Shown here: positions 23,521 to 35,064 of the stretch, piece after piece
Layout: every line of letters begins with the position of its first letter
Numbering within the stretch: the first letter of the stretch is position 1
DNA from: Serilophus lunatus
Lineage: Eukaryota > Chordata > Aves > Passeriformes > Eurylaimidae
Direction: 5' to 3'
Assembly (NCBI GenBank): GCA_013399895.1
Contig: VXBA01005693.1
Span: forward strand, 267,572-331,571
DNA length: 64,000 nt
Made by a program: the position numbers and the translations under genes
Notes under the pieces: model-generated
What the model was told of the DNA's origin: nothing
Seen by the model: only the letters and a program-made list of their open reading frames with translations
Database searches by the model: none

Positions 23521-25470
23521 CTCACTGTATTGTATTTGTTTTAGCAATTCTGTTGCAAAGTGCAGGACGTTAGTTCATGCATGTATTCCAAACACACATA
23601 AATAAGTCTTAAAGTGCCCTATAGCTCCATGAAGCCCAGAACTGAGTCTGAATCTGGACCAGCCTGGGACATGCCAGACCCTTCCTGATGTAATTTATAT
23701 GTGTCACCTGGGCATACAAAAAGTGGCAGGCTTCAAAAAAACCCAGGTGATTGGCTGACAGCAGGTAAGGACAGTCCAGCCTTCTGCCACCCTGAAACTC
23801 TTGGCAGTGCTCATGGCTGCAATGGATTAGCTCAAACCTCAGTGCTTCCAGCATGACCTTCAGCAGCAGCAGCATCAGAGCCAGGCTATGGGACAGGGAG
23901 CTGCACTTCAGCAGAGGTGAAGGAACTGCTCAGTATTAACCATGAATATTTACAACCATTTCTGTATGTTAACTGTGACTGTGGGAGCTAATAAAGTTGG
24001 GTATGACATCCAGATATTTCAGAATTGTTCCACATGGGCCGGAGCCAGATTCACCAATGTACTCCCAAGACCTCTGTCCCTGGGGGCTTCCTTAGCAGGC
24101 ACATCCTGTGGAGGCACTGCCCCGGCCAGGGATGTTGGTGTTGTGTCTCCTGTAGTTTGCCACAGACTGTGACCCTGAGGATGCAAACGTGCCCCACAGC
24201 ACTCACCAGGACACAGCACTGACCCACCAGCAGCCTGGAGTGCTGGGCTGAGGGTACAGACCAGTGAGAGGGACTGGTTTGCATTATTCTGCCTACCATG
24301 TACCTGGGATGGAAAAAGCCTGAGGAAGCAAGGGAGCTGATTTCATTTGACTTGTCTGCAGAAATCCCTGACATGTGCCCTTACAGCATTGGTGGCAGCA
24401 GCAGTGAGCCTGAGTGTCTCACCCACTACCTTCTATCTCTTCTCCCCATATCCCCAAGGCTGCCCCTGCCCTCTGACTGCGGTGATCCCCTCCAGATAAC
24501 AGGTCTTTTGAGGTTGTTTCCCTTCCCACTGAGGCCCTATTAATACTTGATGTTTCCAGTGAGAGGCAGCTGCCCAGCTCAGCACCACCCAGTGCATGGT
24601 GAGGGGCATGGGGGTCCCTTGTATCTACCACAGGAATGAGGATTTCCAGGCTTAAGAAGCCATGAGAGGAAAGCAGGAGGAGTGTGAGGGATGGGCAGCA
24701 TCCCACCCCACTGCCCTGAGTGCAGCACTCAGCTCCAGTACTAGAGACAGACCCTCAACCTGCAGCTCCAGCTGACGCTCTTCTCACAACATCTCCTGCT
24801 CCAAGGGCTCTGTGTGTGTGTGTGTATGCTCCCAAAAATCTCACTGCTTTCCACAATCCCATCAGCTGCAAGATGTCTCTGCTCTTCATCCCAGTGCTCT
24901 ACAAGGCTGGGGCTTGTAGAGTTTGCTAGTACATCAGGATAAGGTATTTTCACACCAGGCAGCCATCAGCCCTGGGGGGAAGCTGAGGCTGCCTGTGCTG
25001 GTCAGGGCACACGGATTATGCCCACACACGGAACTCGTGCACCCCTTCTCTGCTGAGATCCATGGCCTTGGCTCCCTGCAGCTAATCCAAAGGAAAACAA
25101 ACCCCAAGTGCTTTAAACAGTGCGTGTCAAACCTGTGTCATGGGAGGGCTGTTCCCTGGGAAGCTGCAGAGACCACAAAGGACATGGGCTCCGAGAAGTT
25201 CCATGACCATCTCTGGGTGGGAGTATTTTGGGGTGCATCACCCCAGAGCTGGCTATTTTCAATCTGTGCTACCTGGATAGAGCATTTAGATCACTTTTCC
25301 TTCCCTCTGGACACTGGCATCCGCGAACCCAGCAGTTTGCAAAGCTCGGGGCAACACGGACACTCCACAAACCCTGTCGAAATCTGCAAGGAGGGGCGTG
25401 GGGAGAGATGTCAGACCTGCAGACGCTGGGACATGCCGGATTAGTGTGTGGTCAGACTAAACCAACACCA
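23521..25470. other. Intergenic, CBS to VWC-like gene
   Basis: No supported gene. It holds a distal AATAAA (23990-23995) and a short (TG)n run at 24811-24825. Open frames here lack splice-flanked homology and look like chance frames. Confidence 0.6.
24811..24825. repeat. (TG)n microsatellite
   Basis: Seven uninterrupted TG units followed by TATG. Other short tracts are TGTGTGTGTGTGT near 8602 and (CA)n at 28709-28721. Confidence 0.8.
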
Positions 25471-25472
25471 CG

Positions 25473-25492
25473 AGCGAGATAAGCATCTCGCT
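25473..25492. promoter_or_regulatory. 8-bp inverted repeat with GATA core upstream of the VWC-like gene
   Basis: AGCGAGAT, spacer AAGC, then ATCTCGCT: perfect 8-bp arms. The left arm and spacer create AGATAAG, a consensus GATA-factor site. It lies about 85 bp 5' of the TATA box. A regulatory role is inferred from position. Confidence 0.4.
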
Positions 25493-25577
25493 GGCCCTGC
25501 CCAGCCGCCTTGGAGGCTTCCCCGCCTCCCCCGTCTCTCCCACCGGTGTTTCATGGTGGAGCCACCACTGGCGGCAC

Positions 25578-25584
25578 ATAAATA
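25578..25584 (+). promoter_or_regulatory. TATA box of the VWC-like gene
   Basis: ATAAATA in the context CGGCACATAAATAGAGG. About 28-32 bp downstream lies GGCAAGGACC, the expected start-site region, followed by a short GC-rich leader and a splice donor. This layout is that of a classical TATA promoter. Confidence 0.65.
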
Positions 25585-25608
25585 GAGGTTCTGGGCGGGC
25601 TGTGGGGC

Positions 25609-25689
25609 AAGGACCAGAGACGCCTCCCGGGCTCCTGCCCTGCATCCCAGCGCCCATCCCGACTGCCCGGACACCCTGCGGGTAACCAG
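25609..25689 (+). other. Non-coding exon 1 of the VWC-like gene (inferred)
   Basis: GC-rich leader of about 80 nt with no ATG, ending at two overlapping donors: CGG|GTAACC (exon end 25681) and CAG|GTAACC (exon end 25689). The 5' edge is estimated from the TATA box. Joined to the acceptor at 27448-27449 it supplies the 5' UTR. Confidence 0.55.
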
Positions 25690-27453
25690 GTAACCCCAAG
25701 GGCTTGGCACAGGGCAGGAGGGAACCGCCTTGGCCAGCTTGGTTCTCTGACACTAAGGGGCAGGATGAACACTTCACTGGGAAGTAGCAGGAGGTTGTTT
25801 CTGCTGCCGCTGAGTGACAACTCCACGGTGTGGTTTTGCTGGAAATCAGCTCTGTTGAAGACGGATTTCATTGCTGGGTGGGGGTAGAGGTTTTGTGGGT
25901 GGATGGGACTGATAGGGTTGGGCAGAGTTTTGTGTGTGAAAAACCTTTGACAGTGTAGGATGGTGGTGTTCTGTTCTGTCTGTTAAGGTGGAGAAGCCAG
26001 AATGGAGCTCTCGGCGTGGGGTTGCATAGGTGAAATCCTCCCCCAGCAACAGCCTTTCCACAGGGAACTCGTCTGGGGCCTGTGCTGCCTGGCACAGCCA
26101 TCAGTCCTGTGGGAATTACAATAAAATAACCACTAGATTAAAATATGTGAGTGAAAGAAGGGGCAGAACAGTAATTTACAGCAAAGATAAAGCAGTCACT
26201 GCTAACTTAAGCAAGAGTTTGCTTTAAAAACAGAAAAGCTGGAAAGTCTTTTTTTTCAAATTGGTGATGGATAGAATCTGTGCTTTAAAGTTTTTTCTTT
26301 ATGGTTTTGCAATTTGGAATTTTTTTTTGTTTAAAGAAATGTTAAGCAATTTCAAGTAGCTGCATGTCTGCAAGAGTAGGGCGTCGGGGCTATCAAATGC
26401 ACTGTGTGAGTGTGAAGACATAATTGTAATCAAAGGTGTTACCAGGGCAACAGGAGAAGAGACCTAACCTGGAAGGACCCACTGCAGGAGGGAAGCAGAT
26501 GTATGTAATACAGCAGAATGTAAGGCCACTCAGACAGAGGGAAGGGATCCAGAAGTGCACTTAAGGACATGCTATCTTGAAAAGCTGTCATCTTGGGGAA
26601 AAAAAAAAAGTGTCCTCAGCCTTAAAACAGAGAAGGGATGCAGCATGGGCTGCCAGGTGCTGGCATCTGAGGAGGTGTAAGCAGAGGAGGAGGAGGGAGC
26701 AGGCACAGAGAGGGGATTTCATGCCGTGAAGGACTCTCCACCTGAAAATGGGGTGGCTGAAAAACTGGAGGAGGCAAAGAACAGAGTCCCTCAGCATTGC
26801 CCAACATTGCCCTTTCCTTAAGAAGGAAAGGCTTTTCCAGTTGAAACAGGGATGAGGTGACTCCTTTGGCTTCCAAGGAGGGAGGGAGGTGGCTGGAAAA
26901 GACAGGCAGTGAGCTGCCAGGTGGAGAATGGCACAGAAGGGCAGCCTGGAATCTGACACCCAGATATCATTCATGGAGTCCCAACTGCAGGAGCAGCCCC
27001 AGGAAGAGGCACCAAAACAGACAGTGCTTCTTTGAGCCCTTCCTTTGTCCATGCCTGAACATCTCCTAGGAACAATTAATTAGTCACTTAAATATAAATT
27101 ATTAGCATCAATAAGGTGGTGAACAAGTGCCATTTGTTGGCCAGGGCAACTGTGCCAAAGCTCAGCATCTGCTGCAATATGGGCTTGGCTCACCCAGTAC
27201 CGACACTGCAGTTGTCTGAACACCTAGGGCCAAGCCAGGGCGACCTTTGGGGAATCAGACTTTGTTTTAGGGCAAACCACCCCGGTGCCAGCCAGCTGTG
27301 ACTGACCAAAACCACAGCCATGGGCACATCAGGGGGACACAGCTGCATCCCCTGTCCTTTAACCATGGGAGGGGGTTGGCCCAGCACGTGGAGGAACATG
27401 CTTATGCTCAGCGTGCCACCTTCTCCCATCTCCCCCTTTCCATCCCCAGAAAC

Positions 27454-27951
27454 ATGGCTCTCACCGGCGCCCTTCACCTGCTGCTCACCTTCCTCCTGCT
27501 CTGCGACGCGGCCCCAAACCCCACGTGTGAGCCCAGCACCTGCCCCCCGTGCCCCGAGAGGGACCTGGAGGGGTCGACCACCTCCCCTGCAGAGAGCTGT
27601 TGCCCCCCTTGCCCCCCACCCTGCGCCTGCCCGCCTTACCTGGAGAGCGAGTGCGAGATGCAAGGCTTCGCCAGCGGCCACGTCCCCGCCGGCCACTCCT
27701 TCTACATCGACTTTGCCCGCAAGCTGTGCACCTGCCACCCCGGTGGGACCATCGCCTGCACCCCGCTGTGCCCCCCGGTGCCCCCCACCTGCCGGGCCGT
27801 GGGCAGCCCCGTGGCCGACGGCTGCCCCCGCTGCGTCTGCTACGACGAGGATGGGATGGCAGTGCCCGCTGCCACCACCACCACCAGCGGCACCCAAACT
27901 TGCACCTGCCCTCCCCAGGGGGGTCAGCTGCAGTGTGAGAGCAAGGAGTGA
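27454..27951 (+). CDS. Secreted cysteine-rich VWC-like protein, 165 aa (unnamed)
   Basis: I do not recognise a named gene. The product starts with a clear signal peptide (MALTGALHLLLTFLLLCDAA, cleavage near residue 20). A Cys/Pro-rich stretch follows (residues 25-61, CPPC, CCPPC and CAC clusters). Residues 67-134 are VWC-like: C67, then a G-x4-G-x2-F segment, C92-T-C94, GGTIAC102, PLC106P, C113, and SPVADGCPRCVCYDEDG holding C124, C127 and C129. Residues 150-161 (CTCPPQGGQLQC) repeat the middle of that domain. The mature chain has 20 cysteines, an even number, with no membrane segment and no N-glycosylation sequon. VWC domains in chordin-like and CCN proteins bind BMP/TGF-beta-type ligands, but ligand binding here is only a guess. 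The start was chosen because a strong acceptor (CCCCTTTCCATCCCCAG) ends 4 nt before AAACATGG, a good Kozak context. The frame stays open further 5' but through the pyrimidine tract. Coding sequence is strongly GC-biased. Confidence 0.8.
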   Translation: MALTGALHLLLTFLLLCDAAPNPTCEPSTCPPCPERDLEGSTTSPAESCCPPCPPPCACPPYLESECEMQGFASGHVPAGHSFYIDFARKLCTCHPGGTIACTPLCPPVPPTCRAVGSPVADGCPRCVCYDEDGMAVPAATTTTSGTQTCTCPPQGGQLQCESKE

Positions 27952-27977
27952 AGCTCTTCTGCCTGCTGGATGAGGGC

Positions 27978-27992
27978 GGGGGGGGGGGGGGG
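27978..27992 (+). repeat. G15 homopolymer in the 3' UTR
   Basis: Fifteen consecutive G after TGAGGGC, starting 27 nt after the stop codon. It is a potential G-quadruplex or length-variable tract and is also prone to sequencing error. Confidence 0.85.
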
Positions 27993-28320
27993 CCTCTCTG
28001 GCAGCAGAAGGTTTTGTGCGCCGTGGGGCATCCTCGCTGAGAAGTGTTAGATGCTTCGAGCTGTCCTTGAGGACTTGGGGGGTTGTTACGGCCGTGCCAC
28101 GGAGCGCTGGAGAAGTACTTCATCCTCTGCTATTTATATGCCAGGGCAAAGTGTCTGTAGCGGGTGGGCTTGCTTGGTTGTAAGGTTTGTTCCGCAGCCG
28201 TGGGCTATGAGAGCTTAGACAGATTGCCGACAGCGTGTAACTGGAGCAAACAGCAGCTCTTTATTTATTTGTGAGATGGTTCTGCTTTTGTATGTGTTTG
28301 TGTTTCTATAGGCTGTTTAT

Positions 28321-28326
28321 ATTAAA
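28321..28326 (+). terminator. ATTAAA polyadenylation signal of the VWC-like gene
   Basis: The common variant hexamer ATTAAA, about 370 nt after the stop, with GGTTGTTGCTTCCTGTT 30-50 nt downstream as the GU-rich element. Confidence 0.6.
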
Positions 28327-28708
28327 CTCGCTGGATAAAACTTCCTCCCAGGAGCCAGGTTGTTGCTTCCTGTTATTCCACTGAGTTCAAAGTGGAGCCA
28401 AAAGCAGAAGACTGGCTGACACCTTGTCACCAATCTTTTCATGAGGTGGGAGGAGTAGATGGGTGGGCACAGGGCTGTGTTCTTAGGAGACAAACGCCTC
28501 TCATGTCTCCATCCTTTGGAGCAAAGCCTGGAGGACCCACACAGGGCTGTTGGCAGTCAATGCTCAGCCCTTCACAGCCACCCCCATGCTACCCAGGGTG
28601 TGACCTCACTGTCAGTCCCTCCTGTGTCCCAGTTCAGCAGGAATACTCCAAATGTCCTCTGGAGACAGACATAGGATACAGCAGAACAGCTTCTACATGC
28701 TTTGATGG

Positions 28709-28725
28709 ACACACACACACATATA
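28709..28725. repeat. (CA)n/(TA)n microsatellite
   Basis: GGACACACACACACATATAGG: six CA-type units running into TATA. Confidence 0.8.
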
Positions 28726-29996
28726 GGCAGGGATACTTCAGTAAAATCCACAGTGACACCACGCTGAGTTATCAACAAATGCTAATTGTGTTCCTTCAAG
28801 GGGTTGAATAAAATCAATGTCACCGACAAACTTTTGAAGACTTTACTGTTAGGGACACATATACTTTCCTCATGTGGTACTTGGGCCACAAAAGCCTCTT
28901 TTCAACCATCTTGGCTCCAGGTATACCTGGAAACATTAAATGAATACCCAAGCTCGTTTTCATTCTCCTCTCTGATGCTGCTTCACCACAAAAAACAAAC
29001 AAACCCAAAAAAGCCCAAAACCAAACCAAACCACACTCGTGATCACATGTCATTAAGGTGAAGGATTAGGAAAAGGCTGGAGAAAATAAGTGAAGACACC
29101 TGAGTGACCCCCCGTTGGCATGGTGACAGCTGGGACCCCCAAACCAGACGTTTCCCACATCTGGAGGGCTCTTGGGGACTAACTGGGGAAGAGTGGTTTT
29201 GGGGCTTTGCACTGGGAAGTTTGACAGCACATGAAGAGGACGTGTTGAGGACATAAGAGAATGTGTTCTATGTGGAGCTGGGGTACTTCCTTGCCCTGAT
29301 GCTGCACCAGCTGCTGTGGGAATGGGAAAGCAAAGGAACAGGAGAGGAGGAGGCCTTTAACAGGGGAAAGTTCCCACCTGGCTACCCGACCTGCAGCTGG
29401 AAATCTCCTCAGTAGGAGTGAGATGAGCCTTGCAGCCATCACACACCCCACAGTCCTAAAACATTCCTCAGTTTTGCCTCCTGTTTGTGTGACTCACAGC
29501 TGCAGAGAACCTGAGGGTTGGTCTGAGTGAGGATGGGCACTCACTGCAAACCAAGATGTGACATGGCCTTGCAAGATCTCCCACCTGACATGGGAAACCA
29601 CAGAAGTCACTGAGTTGAGTCACCTTTGGGCAGCCACTGATTCCTGCAGCGCTTGCTGTGCCATTTAGGGTTGAGAAACTCATCACTTGAGACAACCAGA
29701 AGGTTAGGAGACAGCATCTCGTACTCCCCCTGAGGTGGGTGCTGTAAGAAAAGGCAGATGGACACTGTGGATGTGAGCTAACATTGAGCCTGTGATGGAC
29801 AACACACACCTCCTTCTCCATCAATTCTGTTGCAGTTGAACAGTGGAAGGGATCAGAATCCCCGTCCCCAAGCAGACTTGGTGCCCACACCTCCCTGTGC
29901 TCCAAGTCCAACCAGCTGTGAGGGCTCCCAGTTCCACCACAAGCTGAACTGTGTGAGCCCCCAGCCTTAAGAACATGCCTGCCCTGCTCCCAGACA

Positions 29997-30400
29997 ATCA
30001 TAGAATGGGGTTGGAAGGGACCTGAAAGGTCATCTTGTTCCAACCCCCTGCTGTGGGCAGGGACACCCTCCACTAGACCAGGTTGCTCAGACCTTCATCC
30101 AACCTGGCCTTGAGCACTGCCAGGGATGGGGCATCCACAACTTCTCTGGGCAACCTGTTTTAGTGTCTCACCACCCTTACAGTAAAGAATTTCTTCCATA
30201 TACTTGACCTAAATTTCCCCTCTTTCAGTTTGAACCCATTACTTCTGTTGTTACATGCCCTTGCAAAAAGCCTCTCTTCTTCTTTTCAGCTTCCTTCAGG
30301 TACTGGAAGGCCACAATTAGATCACTCCAAAGTCTGTTCTTCTCCAGGCTGAACAATCCCAATTCCTTCGGCCTTTCTTCATAGGAAAAGTGCTCCATCC
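29997..30400 (-). mobile_element. CR1 LINE 3' fragment
   Basis: AATCATAGAATGGGGTTGGA then AGGGACCTGAAAGGTCATCT, the CAGGGACACCCTCCACTAGA block and the GGCCTTTCTTCATAGGAAAA end, all antisense CR1. It is the best-preserved short copy in the intergenic region. Confidence 0.92.
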
Positions 30401-33029
30401 TTCTAAGGAAATGTTTCTGCCATGGGGAAGGGAGTTTTACATGTTTCCCCTTCTCACTCCACTCTTCCCTTTTGGGGTAAAAATCTTATTTTTTAGTAAG
30501 GCTAAAGCTCACTATCACCTTCCAGACAGACACCAGACACCCCGTGCTGCTGTGCCTGCCAGAAGCACAAGAAATTCTTCCCATTACAGGATTTTAATTA
30601 CACGTTGTACAGGTATTTACAAACAGCTGCTGAAGGAATTCGCATCCTGTGTGTGCTTGCCAGGTGTGAGTGTTTGAGTCCACGGGGTTTGCAAGTGCAG
30701 GGATGGGTTTTGCAAGCAGAGGGATTACTCAGAGTGGGTCACAAGGGGTTTGAGCAGACTCCTTGCCGCCTGGGGAGGGTGAGGGGGCTGCTGGGGTTGT
30801 TTATCCTTTGTCACACATCTTGTCTGTCACACTGCTTTCCCTGCCTGGTGTGACTGATAACTTTTCAGCAGGGTAGAATGAGCGACAGATGGGCAGCCCC
30901 TGAATAATGAGTTTGTCTGAATGCTCTTTATCCAGGGTCAGCACAGGGAACAATGAAAGTTATTCTTCCAATATTGTGCAAAAAAAGTCCCCACAGGTCC
31001 CTTTTTTAAGCTGCCCCTTGTAGGTGGTGAAGAGTTTCTTTGCTCTGCCCCCACCTCTGATTTGAAGATACCTTCCACCTCTACCCTCTGCCTGTAAGTC
31101 TGGCAGGATCTCTGTCTGCCTTTCAACACACTGGAAGAAACAGCTGCATTATTTTATTTTTTCTATGAACAGCACCAGCACAGGGAGAAAAGAAAAAAAC
31201 AAACCCAACAAACTATTCAAAAGCCACACACCAATCCGTTGTCAGAATTGATTCACTTGAGTTTAATGCCTTGGGTTTTAGCACGCTTTATTTGAATGGG
31301 TATTGTCCTGGATTCTCCAATACTGATCATCCGTGTGTTTGTCTACAATTTGGGCACAGTGTCACTGGTGCAATTTATATTCTTCCACAGTCTGGGCAGG
31401 AGTGCAGTTTTGTGGCTACTCACTCACATAGTCACTGTCACTTCAGTCACAGCCAGGCATGTGTTTGCAGGGAAGCTGCACATTTTTCCCAAGATCAACA
31501 CCATATGTAAACTGCATCCCTAAACTAGCCATGAAAATTGAGAAAAAACAGGAATTTTCAGCTCCTAAAAAGAACTAATTTTACATGTAGTGCAATCACG
31601 TTTTAGGGGGGTTGTTTGTGTTCTTCAGTGTCCTGTAACTTTATGAAAAGAACATTACTGATGCTTAGTTGTGTAGCTGACAGGGCCTTTTATCATTGTA
31701 TTCATCGCAGAATCATTGATTTAAATAGAACCACGCTTTGACCATCAGTCCTTTTAACATGCCCTCTCAGTCCCTGCCTCATGAGGCTGTAAAATATTAG
31801 GGTTAAATATTCATGAGTGAAAAAAGCCCATCAGGAGGCACCCTTTGGGCACAACTACACCCAGTGCCAAGAAGTTGAAATGTTTGCCCAAGTCCTTCTA
31901 CCTTTCCCCACAACTTGCCAGGAGTAAATACCTTCTCTGTGGTTCACCAAGCAGCTTTAGCCAGCCCAGCCTGCATTTGCAGAGCCCAGGTGTTGGGGGA
32001 TGGCTTCCTGCCATTTTTTTCTAGGTACTACGTTCTTAAATTATCAGAAATCCCGATCCATGGCAAGTTCTGCACTTGTGATTTCTGATCAGGGTGAGAA
32101 CGATGCAACAGAGGTTTCCTAGAGAATCCCCTAACTAAACCATACCCACTCGGTGTTGGTAATGGACTGACTAAATCTCCCTAGAAATATTTTTAATTTA
32201 AAATCCAGGGGCAGGGAGAGAAATAGCATTTCACACTTTTGAATGTGTTCCTTAGAGGTAATTTTAAGCACATACGGCTGCCCTGACATGCCAACGATGT
32301 GATGCATGAGCCAGCAAACAGCATGAGGATGAGAACTGGACTCACACACTCAAGTGTATTTGGGTTAACTGAAAGCTATTACAAAGTAAAAGCTGATCTA
32401 GACCAGGACACTGAGCTGAAGCAGACTTTTTAAAAATAGGACTTCTTCCCAGATCCCTTTGGCTCGGGTATCACTGTGAAAAATCATGGGAGGTATTTCT
32501 GAGGAGTCTGCAAACACTATTGCACAGTGTTAAGTGCTGATTATCAGCTGTTCTCTCTGTTACAATTAAGAGCCCTTCCTTCCTCCATGTGGGTGGGCAG
32601 GGGCAACCAAAGGTGTAGATTTGGCATTAAAAACAGATGTCCTCTGGGAAGAGGAGGGATGATACTTGGGTGATCTCAGTCAAAACTGCAGGACAGCGAG
32701 CCAGGGGCTGCAGAAGAGGGATTTAGTGGTCAGGAGTTTCAAGGCAAACTCAATATATGCACATTTGATGCAGTGTACACTTTGCTTCAGAAATTTAAAA
32801 GAGAAATGGATTTTTCTGTTCAGTTTAATGTAATTTCCCTAAATTAAGGATTTGCACAATTTAATAGAGAGAGGTTATGCATGTTTCCCTAAGATGCGCA
32901 TATTTTGTGATGCAGAGTATTAAAATAAGCATTTCTATGCCTAAATCCTTTTACTGGAGCAAACACAAATATTATAAAAAAGCCTGTACAGGACAAGAGT
33001 GACACACACTCATGTGGGGAAATAACACA

Positions 33030-33230
33030 CAGGAAGAATTTCTTCATGGACAGAGCTGTCAAGCATTGGAATGGGCTGCCCAGGAAGGTGGTGGAGTCTC
33101 CATCCCTGGAAGTGTTCAGGAAATGTGCCAGACATGGTTTAATTGATAAGGTGGTGTTTGGTCAATGTCTGGACTTTATCTTGGAAATCTTGTCCAACCT
33201 TAATGGCTCTGTTCCATGACTTAGCTTCAG
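33030..33230 (+). mobile_element. CR1-like LINE fragment
   Basis: AGGAAGAATTTCTTCATGGA, then GGGCTGCCCAGGAAGGTGGT and GAGTCTCCATCCCTGGAAGT in sense orientation. The 3' tail is degraded, so the copy is older or a different subfamily from the others. Confidence 0.8.
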
Positions 33231-35064
33231 TGTTGCATATCTACACTAAGGACAGCTCTTTTTTTAGTTACCATTCCCATACTGCATTGACAGCAGCATC
33301 TAAAAGTCAGTTCTGTAAGGCTGTTGGGCTTTTTCCAGCAGCTGGCTTTGAATCCTGGTGTGATCTGCAGAGTCATTATTCATAGCTATTCACAGTTCAG
33401 AAGCTGAAGAGACACAGATAAAATCCAGACTATGTAATCAAGGATTAACTGCTGCCAGTTTCTAAAGAAAGGAATAGGGAAGAGGAAAAGAAAAAAGAGG
33501 ACAGGAATACAAAACCAGCTGTTTGAAAGGAGAATGGAGGATCTTTGAGGAAAATTATTGTTTCTATGGCTGCCGTGTCACTGTGTGTGTACAAGTGAGT
33601 CAGAAACACTGTTTTGTCCCAGCATCTGAAAAGCTGGGAAAGGAGCACAGGTAGTCCCTAAGAAATGCCAACCCAGTTTTTCAAAATCTCTGGAATTCTG
33701 CAAATCTGAGTTCCATTTGATGATACTTGTTAAAATTTTCAAGATCTTTCAGGTCTCAATCCATCTACAGAACTGAGTTAAGAAACTTAACCAGAATCAT
33801 CAGATCCTTTGTATATTAGAGAAAAAACCCAAACCAACGCTCTTGATCCAATATCAAAATACAGTGAGACACCAGAAACAGAAATAGTCTCTCTCCTTCC
33901 TGGCCTTAATATGGATCTTGCCCATGGAAGCAGATATATAATACTAAGTATCTTGGAAAAATCAGTACCTGCACAGTAGTTGCATTTGTAATTACTCGTA
34001 ATTGCACGTGGAAATAAGTCCTCTTGTCTTTTCTCTGTGCCAGCCTCTGCTGAAAGCAAGTGGTCTAAATCTTAAAGACCAAATAGGGTCTTAAACTGAG
34101 CTACACAGAAATGTGAGGTAATGCCTTTTGATGAATGTTAAGACGTTAAGGAAAATGGTTTGTAGCTCATAGTGAAAGGTTGCAGGGGAAGGAGGACACA
34201 CTCATGCACAGCAACAGTGGCATATATCTCAATCATTAGTTCCTTAAGTATTATCTGCATGCTTTTTCATGACTTTTAAAAATCTAAATCAAGAAATGCT
34301 TAGATCTTAATAAAAAATATATCTAAATTAATTTTTATTACCATATTCACATTTAGTAGATGCATCAGTTTATATTTAGGATTTGGGGGATCAACTTTTA
34401 ACAAAATGTGTGCCAGGAGTAATGGTCAGGAGTAGATCCAAGGGCCTCAGCTCCTCCTGACTTGTGCTAGTGGTGATACCAAAGACCAACAGAGAAGGTA
34501 AATATCCACAGATTTTCCTTGACTGCTTCCTAAACCCTTGATCACACCTTAGTTGCATCAGGAAGACAAACTAAACCTGGCCTACAAAGGCCACATTGCT
34601 TTCAGGTTTTAGTGACAAATGGTGATTTGTCATTTTGTTGTGTTTTAAATACACCACTGACTTAAATCCTGCATACCTGACACACTGAACTTGCAGAATT
34701 TGTATGTGGATTTTAAATAAATAACATAGTACCTAATATGTGTCCCAGGCTTGTATTTTCCTTTTTTCCCAGAATCCTCATTTTACACTGCATGGGGAGT
34801 TTATTTTCCCTTGTTTTAGACTTGTAGGTATTGTTCTGTGTTTTAGAAAGAGGGTTATTTGGGAGCAGCCTCAAGTTGCATGCTAAAGGATTATTGCTGT
34901 GTAAACTGGTGCTCCACAAAAGCAAACTTGCTCACTATTTACTTACAACTAAGGCTTCTGATTCCTGTAATGGCTTCTTGAAGAGAGGCCTTATCTTTAA
35001 CAGGAATCTGAAACCAAACAACTAAAAATACACTATATGGGGCATAATTTAGGTGATATAAAAC

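Larger units (their letters stand above)
27450..28345 (+). other. Exon 2 of the VWC-like gene (CDS plus 3' UTR)
   Basis: The exon runs from the acceptor at 27448-27449 through the coding region to the ATTAAA at 28321-28326. The 3' UTR of about 390 nt contains a G15 run just after the stop and TTTATTTATTTG at about 28261, an AU-rich element type linked to unstable mRNA. No further intron is needed. Confidence 0.65.

Noticed and set aside
27298..27453. 5' extension of the VWC-like ORF to an earlier ATG
   Set aside because: It reads through a strong polypyrimidine tract and AG acceptor and would place the signal peptide internally. The ATG at 27454 has the signal peptide and Kozak context.
27190..27897. 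235-codon open frame on the minus strand over the VWC-like gene (and a 212-codon one at 27485-28123)
   Set aside because: These are antisense shadows of a GC-rich coding exon. They are low-complexity Gly/Ala/Arg-rich, with no splice structure or domain.
29468..30073. 201-codon minus-strand frame in the intergenic region
   Set aside because: Partly overlaps a CR1 copy, has no recognisable domain, and has no promoter or splice context.
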